A DNA stretch of 64,000 nucleotides from Valencia hispanica (GCA_963556495.2 OY747713.1:47976913-48040912), one strand, 5' to 3'. Counted from the first letter of the stretch, positions 8,493-17,559 are shown. Notes: a model not told the origin generated them from the letters alone. A program made the numbers and translations.

Positions 8493-8799
8493 CTGTGCAG
8501 GTCAAACACACACAAGCACACATTTTCAATATGAAAAAAAGTTTTGAGTTCTCATTATACACACGCTGAGCACATTCGTATTTTATTTTATCTACTGCTA
8601 AACAAGTGCACTGGGACAGTCTAACATACTAGCTACGTTAGCATGACTACCGAGTGCAATTACCACAAAAATAAGCCGCGTATTGCAAGATAAACGTTAA
8701 AAAAATAACTTAATGCTTATGAAGACATTACGTCTTGGAAAACTTTTTACTTAATTATATTTATGTTACGTTGGGTTACAGCCATTAAGTCGAAGTTCA

Positions 8800-8975
8800 G
8801 TTGCTTGCTCACGCGCGATCACAATGCACGTGCTCTTCAAACCAGTGTCTATCAACGGGCGGGTCTGCACCGACTAGGGGCAGGGCTGATTCTGGTGCAG
8901 CTCCACCTTTGTGGTTCTCCTGCAGCCAGCAAACAAATGCTTGTTTGGCTCACGTGGGGGGCGGAAGTGAGGTAT
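8800..8975 (-). promoter_or_regulatory. Promoter-like GC-rich block with possible 5' non-coding exon
   Basis: A CpG-richer patch in AT-rich surroundings contains two CACGTG E-boxes (8827-8832, 8951-8956), a GC-box-like ggggggcgg and an ETS-type cggaagtg (8962-8969). A possible minus-strand donor, gcgc|gtgagc, lies at about 8813, so a leader exon could splice to the exon starting at 8492. This is inferred from motifs only. Confidence 0.4.
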
Positions 8976-9242
8976 GCTGTAAAGCAGTACTCGAATTTTG
9001 CAGTTTTTTTTTGTGCACAGGTTAGGTTACCACCCACACCCCCAAGTTACGTAGTGCCAGTAAAAGCGATACAGACCCCGTCAGGCTATGGCATGCGTGT
9101 CATTCAACCTATTGTAAGTCGATGTAACATCACAAGGGTCTTGAAAATATTTTTTTAAGTTGAAAAACTACATAGTGTTACTTTAAGGCCAATCAGAAAG
9201 ACTAAATATGTCACATACATTTTGTAAATGTTAGGTTTCAGT
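8976..9242. other. Spacer, possible short non-autonomous repeat
   Basis: No gene is seen. The string aactacatagtgttacttta near 9165-9186 resembles the end of dispersed teleost MITE-like repeats, but no partner end was found. Confidence 0.3.
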
Positions 9243-9316
9243 ATAATACTGTCCCCCCCGAGTTGGTTTATGAGAAAAGTTCCACAGGAGACAGAAGTTA
9301 AGTTTAACAAATTTAA

Positions 9317-10409
9317 TTAAAAATTATCAGCAGAACCTTGTGTCTGGGGGGGCCGGCTGCTGTGAACCTTGTGGCTTGGGAACCCTCGAGAGGACGGTGT
9401 GGAGGACCCACGGCGACGAGGCGTAGAGGACCCACGACGTGGCGCTGGACTCACGGCCGTGTCCCTCTGGATACCCTGGGCGGAGCCAAGAGCCCGAGGC
9501 GTATCCTTCTGGATATCCTCGGCGGAGTCTGGAACCCGAGGCATGTCCTTCTGGACACCCTCGGCGGAGTCGGGAGCCAGAGGCGTGTCCTTCTGGACAC
9601 CCCCTGAGGAATCGGGAGTCAGGGGCGTGTTCTCCCGGGCACCCCCTGCGGAGACAGGAGTCAGGGGCGTGTTCTCCCGGGCACCCCCTGCGGAGACAGG
9701 AGTCAGGGGCGTGTTCTCCCGGGCACCCCCTGTGGAAACATCAGTGGGGTGGAACCCACTGGAGGAGTCAGCGGGTTGCTGCGGCTGGCACCCGCAGGGA
9801 ACGACTGCTGGCTGGGGCCAAGCGAAAGCCGGCTGGGATGACAGTGGCTGCTGGGAAACTGGTGGACACTCAGTAAAACAAAAATAGTCTGTTCTGTCCC
9901 CGTAAAAAAAACTCAAAAAGTTCATCCTCCTTGACCTGAGGTGGACTAGATACTAGAGTGCTGGATGGTGGTGAGGCCTGCATGGTAGGAACGGACTTCT
10001 TTCTATTGCAGCGACGGTTCCGGCGTGGCTTGGTGGCTGGGGAAGGTTCTGGAACCATGGGGGGAGATGAGCTGTCACTTGGTGCATACTGGGAGTCAAA
10101 CAAATAACGTGGGACGCAGATGGACGCGGGAACTGATGTAGAGGTCTGTGGGTCAGGAAGTTCTGCAATTGCCTGATGACGATGGAATTCAGCATCCTCC
10201 AGCATCTCCTCCAGCCCTAGCTTCTTTAAATAGGGCTGCAGTCTCAAAAGTTGGCAAATACTGAGTTCAGCAACCCATAGACTGGTTTGTGGATCGGGCG
10301 ACGCAGCCATGGTGTCATAAAAGAGTTTTACTGTTACATGCAGTCTGTTCCAGTCATTCTCAGTGAGGTCAGCTGCTGGGTCCTGTAACTGGCTGGTTTG
10401 TTCTCTCAT
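9317..10409 (-). pseudogene. Repeat-element ORF with 14-residue repeats, one frameshift
   Basis: The first part (10409-9870) begins MREQTSQLQDPAADL. It contains a hydrophobic LWVAELSICQLLRLQPYLKK segment and a basic KPRRNRRCNRKK stretch. The second part (9925-9317) carries a Gln/Pro-rich region, about seven 14-residue repeats of the GGARENTPLTPVSA type, and an Arg/Ser/Pro tail. The two overlap at 9870-9925 in different frames, and a T-homopolymer near 9904-9911 is the likely indel site. Gag-like behaviour is only an inference from position; no zinc knuckle is seen. Confidence 0.5.
9455..9745 (-). repeat. 42-bp coding minisatellite
   Basis: Successive gttctcccgggc landmarks lie at 9629, 9671 and 9713, a 42-bp period. 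Three units are nearly identical; the older ones toward 9455 diverge (VQKDTPLAPDSA, IQKDTPRALGSA). The gradient of divergence points to expansion at the high-coordinate end. Confidence 0.88.
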
Positions 10410-11000
10410 GTTTTGAGGTTAAGGAGGACCCAAAATGCAGCAAGTATAAACAAAATTATTTGATGAAAACAAGGACAAGGAACTTACATATCTCAGGAGG
10501 ATCAAAAGGCAGCAAATGGGGAAACAGGAACCAGACGGGCAACAAGGAAGGCAGGAACCAGAGAGGGAAGAGTGACAACGAACCAGCAAGGAGTGACTGA
10601 AGGAGAGGTGAATATATACTGCGGAGGAAATGAGGAAGTGACTGAGAAGACCAATGATCAATTAGTGGGAGCAGATGCAGGTGGGAGGGAGAGAGCAGGT
10701 GGAAGTAATCAACTGGGATAGGAGGTAAAAAAGGCTGGGAGACAGAAGACTCTTAAGAAACTAAAGATAATAAGTCTGGAAGGGAATCTAAGGAAACACT
10801 GGAAAACAGAAGGAGGAATTAAATATAACAACTAACTGGGACTAATGAAGGATACGTATTAATAGGAACTTGGGGAAAATATAGATTAACACAAACCAGG
10901 GCAACCACACACAAGACCACCAGAGGGAAACAAATAACAACTAAAACATAATAGAACTAAATAAGGAAAAACAAAACACAAACACCCAGGAACCATGACA
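10410..11000 (-). repeat. Presumed 5' LTR
   Basis: It begins TGTCATGG and contains a TATATA-like string (minus strand, near 10613-10620), with the ORF starting immediately after. It is rich in short polypurine strings on the plus strand. The inner end is uncertain because the usual terminal CA and primer-binding site are not clear. Confidence 0.45.
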
Positions 11001-11132
11001 CCTGTTACTTCTTCTTTAAGAAGTTCGTCTATCCTCCACCTGTTACCTGTAGTAATAGCACCTGTTTGAACTTGTTAGCTGTATAAATGACGCCTGTCCA
11101 CGCCTTCAAACAGTCAGACTCCAACCTCCTTG

Positions 11133-12003
11133 ATAGCCAAGACCAGAGACCTGTCTAAGGACAGCAGGGACGAGATTGTACACCTGGACAACACTGGGAT
11201 GAGTCAATCTACAGTAGGCAAGCAGCTTGGTGAGTAGAGATCAACTGGAGCAATTATTAGAAAATCATTGACAATCTCCCTTGACCTGGGGCTCTATGCA
11301 AGATCTCACCTCATGGGGTACACTTGATCTTGAGAACGGTGAGGAAACAGCCCAGAACTACACGGGGGAACTGGTCAATGACCTGAAGAGAGCTGGGACC
11401 ACAGTAACAAATGATACTGTTAGTAACACACTACATTGTAATGGAAAAAAATCCTACAGTCTCCCTGTTTGGGCCAGCATATTTCCAGGCCTGTCTAAAG
11501 TTTCCCAGAGATATTTTCTGGATGATCCAGAGGAGGGTTGTGAGATTGGCATGTGGTTAGATGGGACCAAAATAGAACTCTTATATATAGGCCTATCGTA
11601 TAAACGCCACTCGCCGTGTTTGGAGGGGGAAGAATGCTGAGTTACATCCTAAGAACACCATACCCACTGTGAAGCATGGGTGTGGGAATATTATGCTTTG
11701 TGGCTGTGTTTCTGCAAGGGGGGCAGGATGACTGATCTGTATTAAGGAAAGAATGATTGGGGCCATGTATCATGACATTTTAGGCAAAAATCTCCTTTCA
11801 TCAGTGAGAGCATTGAAGATGAAATGTGGCTCGATCTTCCAGCATGACAATGATCCCAACCACACCACCTGGGAACCACTCCTTCGTTGCCAGGTGGCAA
11901 CGAAGGAGCGGCTACATAAACAGCATTTCAAGGTTCTGGAGTAGCCAAGCCAGTCTCCAGATCTCAATCCAATAGAGAATCTGTGGAGGCAGTTGAAAGT
12001 CCC
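11133..12003 (+). pseudogene. Tc1-like transposase, heavily mutated
   Basis: Translation in shifting frames gives IAKTRDLSKD (the family ATG is ATA at 11133), [83 protein letters not shown] and KQHFKVLE. Then TAG at 11941 replaces a Trp codon before PSQSPDLNPIENLW. The catalytic-position residues are still visible, but stops, frameshifts and an inverted-duplication insert at 11879-11908 break it. Its C-terminus is gone. Confidence 0.85.
11879..11908. repeat. Perfect 30-bp palindrome inside the transposase
   Basis: Two 14-bp arms, ctccttcgttgcca and its complement tggcaacgaaggag, are separated by gg. The right arm is the ordinary transposase sequence (ATKE codons). The left arm is an inverted copy that adds about nine codons. 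Confidence 0.9.
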
Positions 12004-12047
12004 TAATGCACAGCGACATTAGTTTGATTAATTTCATTTCATTAATT

Positions 12048-12154
12048 AATTTATTTCTCTTTTCTCTCTCTCTCTTTTTCTCCACCCCATTCTTCTCCTC
12101 TCTTATCCTCTCTTCTCTTCTCCTCCTCTTTATTCTCCTCTCCTGTCCTCCTCC
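12048..12154. repeat. Polypyrimidine low-complexity tract
   Basis: About 100 bp of almost pure C/T on the plus strand separates the truncated Tc1 copy from the piggyBac scrap. Confidence 0.9.
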
Positions 12155-12161
12155 ATCCAGG

Positions 12162-12261
12162 ATGATGCACCTTGCGCCAGTACATGCCTAGGCAAGTATG
12201 GGCTTAAGCTCTGGGTGGCCTGCAACGCCAAGTCCAACTACGCATGGAAACTGAATGTGTT
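12162..12261 (+). pseudogene. piggyBac-type transposase scrap
   Basis: The plus-strand frames read CTLRQYMP and, after a small deletion, KYGLKLWVACNAKSNYAWKL. RQYMP followed by KYGIK-W-CDAK is a conserved piggyBac transposase block around a catalytic Asp; here that position reads Asn (CNAK), so the residue appears lost. Only about 33 codons remain, cut by the gypsy-type element at 12262. Confidence 0.72.
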
Positions 12262-13038
12262 CTACCGAGCGTTGGCGGTGTCGTTTCCCTGCGGCTGGAA
12301 GCTGCATGGCGGGAGGCAATGCCGAGCTTTGGCGCCGAACCGCTGGTGGTAGAAGCAGAAGGCTGTTCCACGGCGTCTCTGCGTAGCGATCCTCGCCACC
12401 ACCGATTGCTCACCAGCCCCTGAGGACGGTGCCGGAGGCTCAGCAGATGTCGCTGGAGATGCAGGAGCCACCGCTTGGACTGCAAAAGTCTTTGTAGCCA
12501 GGAGGATGCGATCTGCTTCTTCTGCTAGTGAGCGGTAGTCTTTTTGCAGCAGCAGCGGGGAGTTGGCGAGGACAGCCCGCACCGGAGCTAGGAGCTGTCG
12601 GAGGAACAGGTGGATGAAAAGAAACCCGCCGTCATCAGTACCCAGCAGGGATAACATGCTCTCCATGAGTTCAAGGGCTGTGCCATCACCCAATCCAGGG
12701 AGGGAGAGGAGTTTCTCGGCCCATTCTGCTGTGGAGAGAGAGTAACGGCGAAGCAGCAGCTCTTTGAGGGCGGCGTACTTTCCCTGGGTTGGGGGGTCCC
12801 GGAGAAGGGACATGGTACGGCGGGTAGACAGTGGATCCAGCGAGGGAACCACATAGTGGTATTTCGTGTCGTCCGAAGTAATTCCACGCAAAGCAAACTG
12901 GACTTCAGTGTTGACGAACCATGAAGGAGGATCGTGCAGCCAAAAATCCGGGATTTTTACAGCCACGGAAAAAGAAGCTGGTGGATGTTCTACGGCAGCA
13001 GGCGTCACCTGCAAGGAGCTGGCTTCAGTTTCGGACAT
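12262..13038 (-). CDS. Gag-like protein of the Ty3/gypsy-type element
   Basis: This is an uninterrupted 258-residue frame from MSETEASS (13038) to a stop at 12262; an upstream in-frame ATG at 13104 lies in the LTR and is not preferred. It shows FSVAVKIPDFWLHDPPSWFV, then VQFALRGITSDDTKYHYVV, SLLRDPPTQGKYAALKELLL and RRYSLSTAEWAEKLLSL, the capsid-like core. The C-terminal FCFYHQRFGAKARHCLPPCS is the Cys/His ending typical of this gag group. It packages element RNA. It is open, but without pol it can only be complemented. It could still be transcribed from its LTR. Confidence 0.75.
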   Translation of the reverse strand: MSETEASSLQVTPAAVEHPPASFSVAVKIPDFWLHDPPSWFVNTEVQFALRGITSDDTKYHYVVPSLDPLSTRRTMSLLRDPPTQGKYAALKELLLRRYSLSTAEWAEKLLSLPGLGDGTALELMESMLSLLGTDDGGFLFIHLFLRQLLAPVRAVLANSPLLLQKDYRSLAEEADRILLATKTFAVQAVAPASPATSAEPPAPSSGAGEQSVVARIATQRRRGTAFCFYHQRFGAKARHCLPPCSFQPQGNDTANAR

Positions 13039-13048
13039 GTTCAATTCA

Positions 13049-13058
13049 GGGGTCACCA
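13049..13058 (-). promoter_or_regulatory. Primer-binding site tggtgacccc
   Basis: It lies one base inside the LTR end, the standard place. It matches a tRNA 3' end ending in CCA; tRNA-Trp is my recollection for this element group, not checked here. Confidence 0.6.
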
Positions 13059-13059
13059 A

Positions 13060-13253
13060 TGTGGAGAAATAAATGAACGACACACAGGATCTAGTTTTGA
13101 TCACCTCTTTATCTCAGCTCCGACTTCACACTGAACAATGGTAAGCCAGTACACATAACATATAAATACATACAATAAGCGCGCCAAAAACATTTTTAAA
13201 TGTAAACATCCTGTTTTCTTGGTGTGAGTGGAGCCTCCTGGTGGTCCGCCACA
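13060..13253 (-). repeat. 5' LTR, 194 bp
   Basis: It starts TGTGG and ends CCACA, a perfect 5-bp inverted terminal pair with canonical TG...CA. It contains a TATTTATATG TATA-like box and GATAAAG before the end. Its outer end abuts a (TAA)n repeat. Confidence 0.75.
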
Positions 13254-13282
13254 ATATAATAATAATAATAATAATAATATAC
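13254..13282. repeat. (TAA)n microsatellite
   Basis: About nine ATA/TAA triplets directly flank the LTR. The A-rich position between LINE ORF1 sequence and the LTR could be a LINE-derived tract or the insertion target. Confidence 0.9.
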
Positions 13283-13399
13283 AAAATAAGCTGTCTTAGA
13301 TTCTTATGCCCACCTCTCAGTGCAAATATAAACACAACACAAATTATTACCTCATTGTAAGAACAAAACTCAGAACAGTATAACGTTAACAAAAAATGA

Positions 13400-14332
13400 A
13401 ACACTGCACTAAAAAAGAACATAGCAGTGTAAAAGGCTCCCCGGTGATGCAGTCTTATCTGGTCCATGTCCGGTTCCAAAGACTGATCCTCGCTTCCACC
13501 TCTACAATTGTTTTCAATGTTATCTTGTACAAAACGTTCAGCCTCCTGTACATCAGCAAAGCTCAGCCGCTTTCCCCTCCACGTGAACCGAAATGTCGCT
13601 GGGTGCGTCACCTGGTGCTGCCACAGTGCCTTCATCACTGGGGAGAATAATTTGCGCTGTGCTGAGCGCTCCTTTGTCATGTCCTCGTAAAACGATAAAT
13701 TGCAGCCCTCCCATTGTAGCCCCTTCTTCTTTTTGACAGGTGTCAGCACTTTTTCTCGAGCTGTATATCTGAGAAATCTCACCAGTATGATGCTTGGAGG
13801 CTGGTTAGAATTTGGCCGAGGCCCCAAGCTTCTGTGCCACCGCTTGATCTCATAATCACTACCCGGCAATCCCAAGCCATCTGAAAGTATCTTCTGCACA
13901 TAATCAGACAAAGCATGTCCAGTTTCTTTTCCCCCTTTTAATCCTATCAGTCTGACGTTCTTTCGACGAGCCCTGTTTTCCTGGTCGTCAATTCGGGTGC
14001 TGAGTTGCTCAACTTTTTTAGTTAGCTTGCCGTTGTCGTTAGCCAGATTGGAGCCATATATCCATGTCGGATATATGGCTTTCTGCCTCCGTTAGCCTTG
14101 TTTGAAATGCATTTACTGAGTTCTTAAGATCTGTTGTGTCAGTCTTGATCAATGTCACATCACTTGCTACCCCCTTTAGAGTTGCGCTGACCATAGCAAT
14201 ATCAGTAAATAGACCATTTATATCATTTTTCTGGCCCTCTTCTTGGCTAGCAGGACTAGCAGGGTTAGCTCCTCCAGTAGCAACAGTTGGCAGACGCGTT
14301 TGCACACTTCGTTTTTTCTGACTAGCTGCCAT
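13400..14332 (-). pseudogene. L1-like LINE ORF1
   Basis: ORF1 protein binds LINE RNA as a coiled-coil trimer. The N-terminal part (14332-14060) begins MAASQKKRSVQTRLP and has heptad-like sequence (DVTLIKTDTTDLKNSVNAFQ). After a frameshift near 14060 the frame continues LTKKVEQLSTRIDDQENRAR and RKNVRLIGLKGGKE. The RNA-binding domain follows at 13911-13480: DYEIKRWHRSLGPRPNSNQP, SIILVRFLRYTAREKVL, FSPVMKALWQHQV and a VQEAERFVQDN end. The reading frame runs on past 13400 into non-homologous sequence. Confidence 0.82.
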
Positions 14333-14500
14333 ATTTTGTCACGATCCTTTTTTGAATCTTCCCAGTTTAGTGGAAATATTCACCAGCGTCAAGCAGAATA
14401 TGAGCAGGAGATGGTTCAGAATTTGTTTTCTTTAAAGAAATGCAACGGGGATTCAGAGCTCTTCTACAGCGCAGCCATTCCCTAACACCTCACCACGTGA
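14333..14500 (-). other. LINE 5' leader preceding ORF1
   Basis: Sequence between the ORF1 start and the junction with the older RT fragment. It is probably the 5' UTR of the younger LINE, whose insertion point is about 14500. No internal promoter could be identified. Confidence 0.45.
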
Positions 14501-14509
14501 CTCCCAATA

Positions 14510-14898
14510 TATCCTATCTTTATTCCATTTAGATTGGTGTTTTTTATTGTCATGGCAAGTGGCTCAATAGCTCGGGTAAATAACAGGGGTGACAGAGGAC
14601 AACCCTGTCTTGTCCCCCGTTGCAGTTCAAAAGGTGTTGAAAATAATCCCTTTGTTAAGACTACAGCCTGTGGAGCAGCATAAAGTAGTCGGATCCAGCC
14701 AAGAAATTTCTTCCCTATGCTAAAACTTAGAGTCTCAAATAAATACAGCCACTCCACCCTGTCAAAGGCCTTTTCGGCATCCAGTGACAGAATGGCAGTG
14801 TCTGAACATGCGGATTTAATAAACACTATATTGAGTACTCTGTGAACATTGTGAAAGCCCTGTCTTCCCTGCTTTTCATATTCCAGTAATGGCCTGTT
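14510..14898 (-). pseudogene. LINE RT core fragment
   Basis: It reads NRPLLEYEKQGRQGFHNVHR, then AILSLDAEKAFDRVEWLYLF (motif A with the catalytic Asp), LGWIRLLYAAPQAVV and GTRQGCPLSPLLFTRAIEPL. These are diagnostic of LINE reverse transcriptase. The YADD-type motif C is missing because the fragment ends at about 14505. Confidence 0.87.
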
Positions 14899-15205
14899 CA
14901 CCTATTTAAACGACCAGCATTCCTCCAGCTGGACTCAGCCACTGTCCTCCTACATACCTCCTCCAACATCTCTTAAACGGCAGACCAGTAAGCTCCTCTT
15001 TTCACATTACTCCGATTATCCTAGCACATTCTACCTTTTCTAATCAGTTTACTTTCACTTCTCAGACCCCTCCGGCTCCATGTTCTGGTCCTCGTTCCAG
15101 TTCCCTCCTCGCAGCATCTGGTTTCCTAGTTCCGGGTTTTGTCAATAAACATCCTTTTCTATATCACTGTTAGGTTGTTGTCTGGTTAGAAAACCCAAAT
15201 ATGAC
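14899..15205 (+). mobile_element. LTR fragment inserted in the LINE RT
   Basis: About 300 bp without homology to the LINE splits the RT. It contains a plus-strand AATAAA (15147-15152) and ends ccaaatatgaca, consistent with the 3' part of an LTR. RT codons between LNTAV upstream and NRPLL downstream are missing (about 80 residues expected), so the insertion came with a deletion. Confidence 0.5.
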
Positions 15206-15968
15206 ATTACTGCTGTATTGAGAGAAGGAGGCAGGGAACCGCTATGGAAAAACTCACGATACATCTCAAGCAGAGGCGGCATTAATTCAGTTCTGAAGGT
15301 TTTATATATTTCATTGAGGAATCCCGTCCGATCCAGGGTCCCCCCCCCTTCTTCTACCTATGGCCACAGAAAGTTCTTCGGCCTCTAGGTCAAGCTCGAG
15401 AGAAGCCTGAAAGTTTTCGTTTAGTGGGCAAAGTCGAACAAATCAAGAAATTTTGTTTTTGAAATGCTGAGGTCGAATAATTTGAACGGTCTAAATTCTC
15501 ATAGAAGGTTGAAAAAGTCATATTTCTTTAGGGTCTTAAGTTACCAAGCCTTCATCTGTTTTTATTGCATTGATTGCTCTTTCAGTTTCCATTTGTTTAA
15601 TGTGCCAAGACAAGAGCTTATTAGCTTTCTCACCTTGTTCATAATAGTTTCAAGTTTTTTTGTTGCCTTAAAGATAAAACTTTGTATTTAGCTCTTAGCT
15701 CACTAAGTTCCACAAATAGGTGAGACGCATTTGCAAAGTAGTTTGTTTCAGTATCCTTTATCTTTTTTTCCGATTCCATCTCTAATCTAAACTGCGTGTG
15801 TTTTAAGCTTGTGAAACTTATCATCTGGCCCCTTAAAAAGGCCTTGAAAGCTTCCCATTGTACAGTAGCTGATGTCTGGTTTGTATTAATTTCAAAGTAA
15901 TCAATTTGCGTAATCCAATAAACTGTATAAATTCTGGGTCTGTAAGCCAAATTGACTGGAGACGCCAC
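15206..15968 (-). pseudogene. LINE linker and RT front
   Basis: The 15968-15639 segment reads ATVQWEAFKAFLRGQMISFT and a long charged ELSELRAKYKVL helix, the endonuclease-RT linker. The 15360-15206 segment reads RTGFLNEIYKTFRTELMPPL and LEMYREFFHSGSLPPSLNTA, the RT entry. Frames differ and stops intervene. Confidence 0.8.
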
Positions 15969-16062
15969 CTAGGGAAGTAATTCAGAGATTGGGGCCTATT
16001 CAGGATAAATTAAACTGAAGCATGATCTGAAATGATAATGCTATCATACCAGGATCGTGAGA

Positions 16063-16860
16063 CTATAGATACCAATGAGGCAGAAACCAAGTAATTCTGG
16101 AAAATGTCTGACATGTACTAGAATAACATGAGAAAGTTGGTTGGTTAGGGTGATTCGTTCTCCAGTTGTCAATTAAGTAAAATTCTTTAACATACTGTAG
16201 CAGCTCGTTTCTTGTCTGATTATGGGAAACATCGATTCCAGTGGATCTATCCATTCATGGCTGTAGAGCACAATTAAAGTCCCCACCTATGATAAAGTGG
16301 CCAAGGACAAAAACAGGTGTCAAAAAAAGGATTATCTTCATTGGCCCCATATATATTAACCAGATTGAATCAAACTGAGAGAATTTCACACTGAATAATG
16401 AGGTATCTACCTAATCGATCCTCGTCCACACTAAGATGAAAAGACACAGAGTTGTGTATCAGTGTAATTACTCCACGTGAATGTGAACTGAAGGAAGCTG
16501 AGAACACCCGACCAGGCCACCTCCTCCTCACTTTGATTACATCTTCATGCATAAAAACTATTTTAGCTTTAAACTGTTTGATCCTACTCATTACCTGTTT
16601 TAGCTTGACAAATTTGTTTAAACCTCTTACTTTCCCAAGACGTAAACTGAAGTTCAGACAAAGACAAGAGATAATAAAATACTTTGCACACTTAATTCTG
16701 ATGTCATGATTTTGTAGAGTGTAGGAGAGATGACCTAAACCGACGGGCAGCTCCAGCAGAAGCACCAGCATTATCATTAGGCATATGAACTGGTAAACCA
16801 TTAAATATTCTACCATTGTGTTATTAATAATTAATAAGAAAAGGTCCTTTAAATCCATCT
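16063..16860 (-). pseudogene. LINE endonuclease fragment
   Basis: It reads VRGLNKFVKLKQVMSRIKQF and KAKIVFMHEDVI (the usual QET catalytic motif is HED here), VRRRWPGRVFSASFSSHSRG, VITLIHNSVSF and RYLIIQCEI. The 16254-16063 piece adds LDNWR-like and SCYSSTCQTFSRITWFL sequence. The altered catalytic motif and lost frames make it inactive. Confidence 0.8.
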
Positions 16861-16880
16861 ATCATAATACCTATTAAAAT

Positions 16881-17430
16881 ATAGATAGAAGCAAATTCAA
16901 AACGGGTCAATAACAGTGCATCATTGAAGACATAATTAAATTAAATAAATAAAGCTTTGCTTTACCTTATATCTCATTTACCATTTTGACATTACTGACC
17001 AAGCCAAACAGACTATCCAAGACAGTACTAGTAATGAAAGAAGACCAAGTGATGAGAGGGAGAAAAGGAGAGACAACAGCTAGAGATAAAGACAGCAATA
17101 GGTTAATAGGGTATGCATGATAGTATGTGCACAATGTTTGTGAGCAATCTAATTCTAAATGTAAAAACTTTGGGGGAGTTAAATGGTGGGAGGAAGAGAG
17201 ATGGAAAAAGCAAAGACAAAACGGAAAAAGAAAGGGACATTCAAGTCAATAACAAAAAAGGGACACCAAGAGAAATGAGTAAAGAAAGGTTGATCAAACT
17301 AAATTATTGTTTAGTTTTGCTGTTTTCAGATGTTATTTTCCAAAACACAAAACTTTGAACATTAAATTGAACATTAGATACAACATTAGCCATTAGATGA
17401 GACATTACACTGTTTTGACATGCATGCATT
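16881..17430. other. AT/purine-rich spacer
   Basis: No recognised feature. The longest frame (17113-17358, plus) is a low-complexity Lys/Glu-rich product of purine-rich DNA, with no support as a gene. Confidence 0.5.
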
Positions 17431-17439
17431 GAAAATAAA

Positions 17440-17546
17440 TGATAATTTAGCCACCTGACCATGTATGTTAGTCTCCAATTTCGTTGTACTCTGTACAAGG
17501 ACAATAAAAGTTTATTCTATTCTATTTTATTCTATTCCATTCTATA
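17440..17546 (+). repeat. LINE-type 3' tail with (ATTCT)n
   Basis: ccaatttcgttgtactctgt and gacaataaaagtttattcta lead into repeated ATTCT pentamers, a familiar 3' end of dispersed teleost LINE-related repeats. The family is not assigned. Confidence 0.6.
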
Positions 17547-17559
17547 ATGTATTGTAACA

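Larger units (their letters stand above)
9243..11000 (-). mobile_element. LTR-type element, non-autonomous-looking, 3' LTR missing
   Basis: Read on the minus strand, it starts TGTCATGGTTCC at 11000, has about 590 bp without an ORF, then an internal ORF, and ends at a polypurine-like ACTCGGGGGGG at about 9243-9254, where a second LTR would normally begin. The start string and G-run match an abundant teleost repeat family I know by sight but cannot name. No RT, protease or integrase is present, so it would have relied on another element. Confidence 0.55.
11015..12003 (+). mobile_element. Decayed Tc1-like transposon, 3' truncated
   Basis: The 5' flank (tgtataaatgacgcctgtcc, acagtcagactccaacctcc) and the body match a second, older Tc1 family, distinct from the copy at 2077. 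Homology stops at about 12003 at a pyrimidine-rich tract. No 3' inverted repeat remains. Confidence 0.82.
12262..13253 (-). mobile_element. Ty3/gypsy-type LTR retrotransposon: LTR, primer site and gag only
   Basis: The order on the minus strand is a 194-bp LTR (13253-13060), a primer-binding site and a gag ORF, after which the element ends at the piggyBac scrap. Pol and the 3' LTR are absent. A tgg-tgacc primer site together with this gag type fits the CsRn1-like branch of Ty3/gypsy; that clade is inferred from memory. Confidence 0.78.
14482..16880 (-). mobile_element. Older L1-like LINE ORF2, interrupted by an LTR fragment
   Basis: The minus-strand order is endonuclease (about 16720-16063), linker (15968-15639), RT front (about 15360-15206), foreign DNA (15205-14899) and RT core (14898-14510). 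All parts are frame-broken. It is a second L1-like copy, distinct from that at 1-1757. It is truncated on the low-coordinate side by the ORF1-bearing LINE. Confidence 0.82.

Noticed and set aside
9338..9887. Plus-strand genes in the 42-bp repeat region
   Set aside because: Mirror frames of the minus-strand repeat ORF; the minus frame has non-repeat flanks and the element context.
12006..12191. Short leucine/serine-rich membrane protein
   Set aside because: Arises from the polypyrimidine tract; composition explains the hydrophobic residues.
17113..17358. Lys/Glu-rich protein gene
   Set aside because: Low-complexity product of purine-rich DNA without splice, promoter or homology support.
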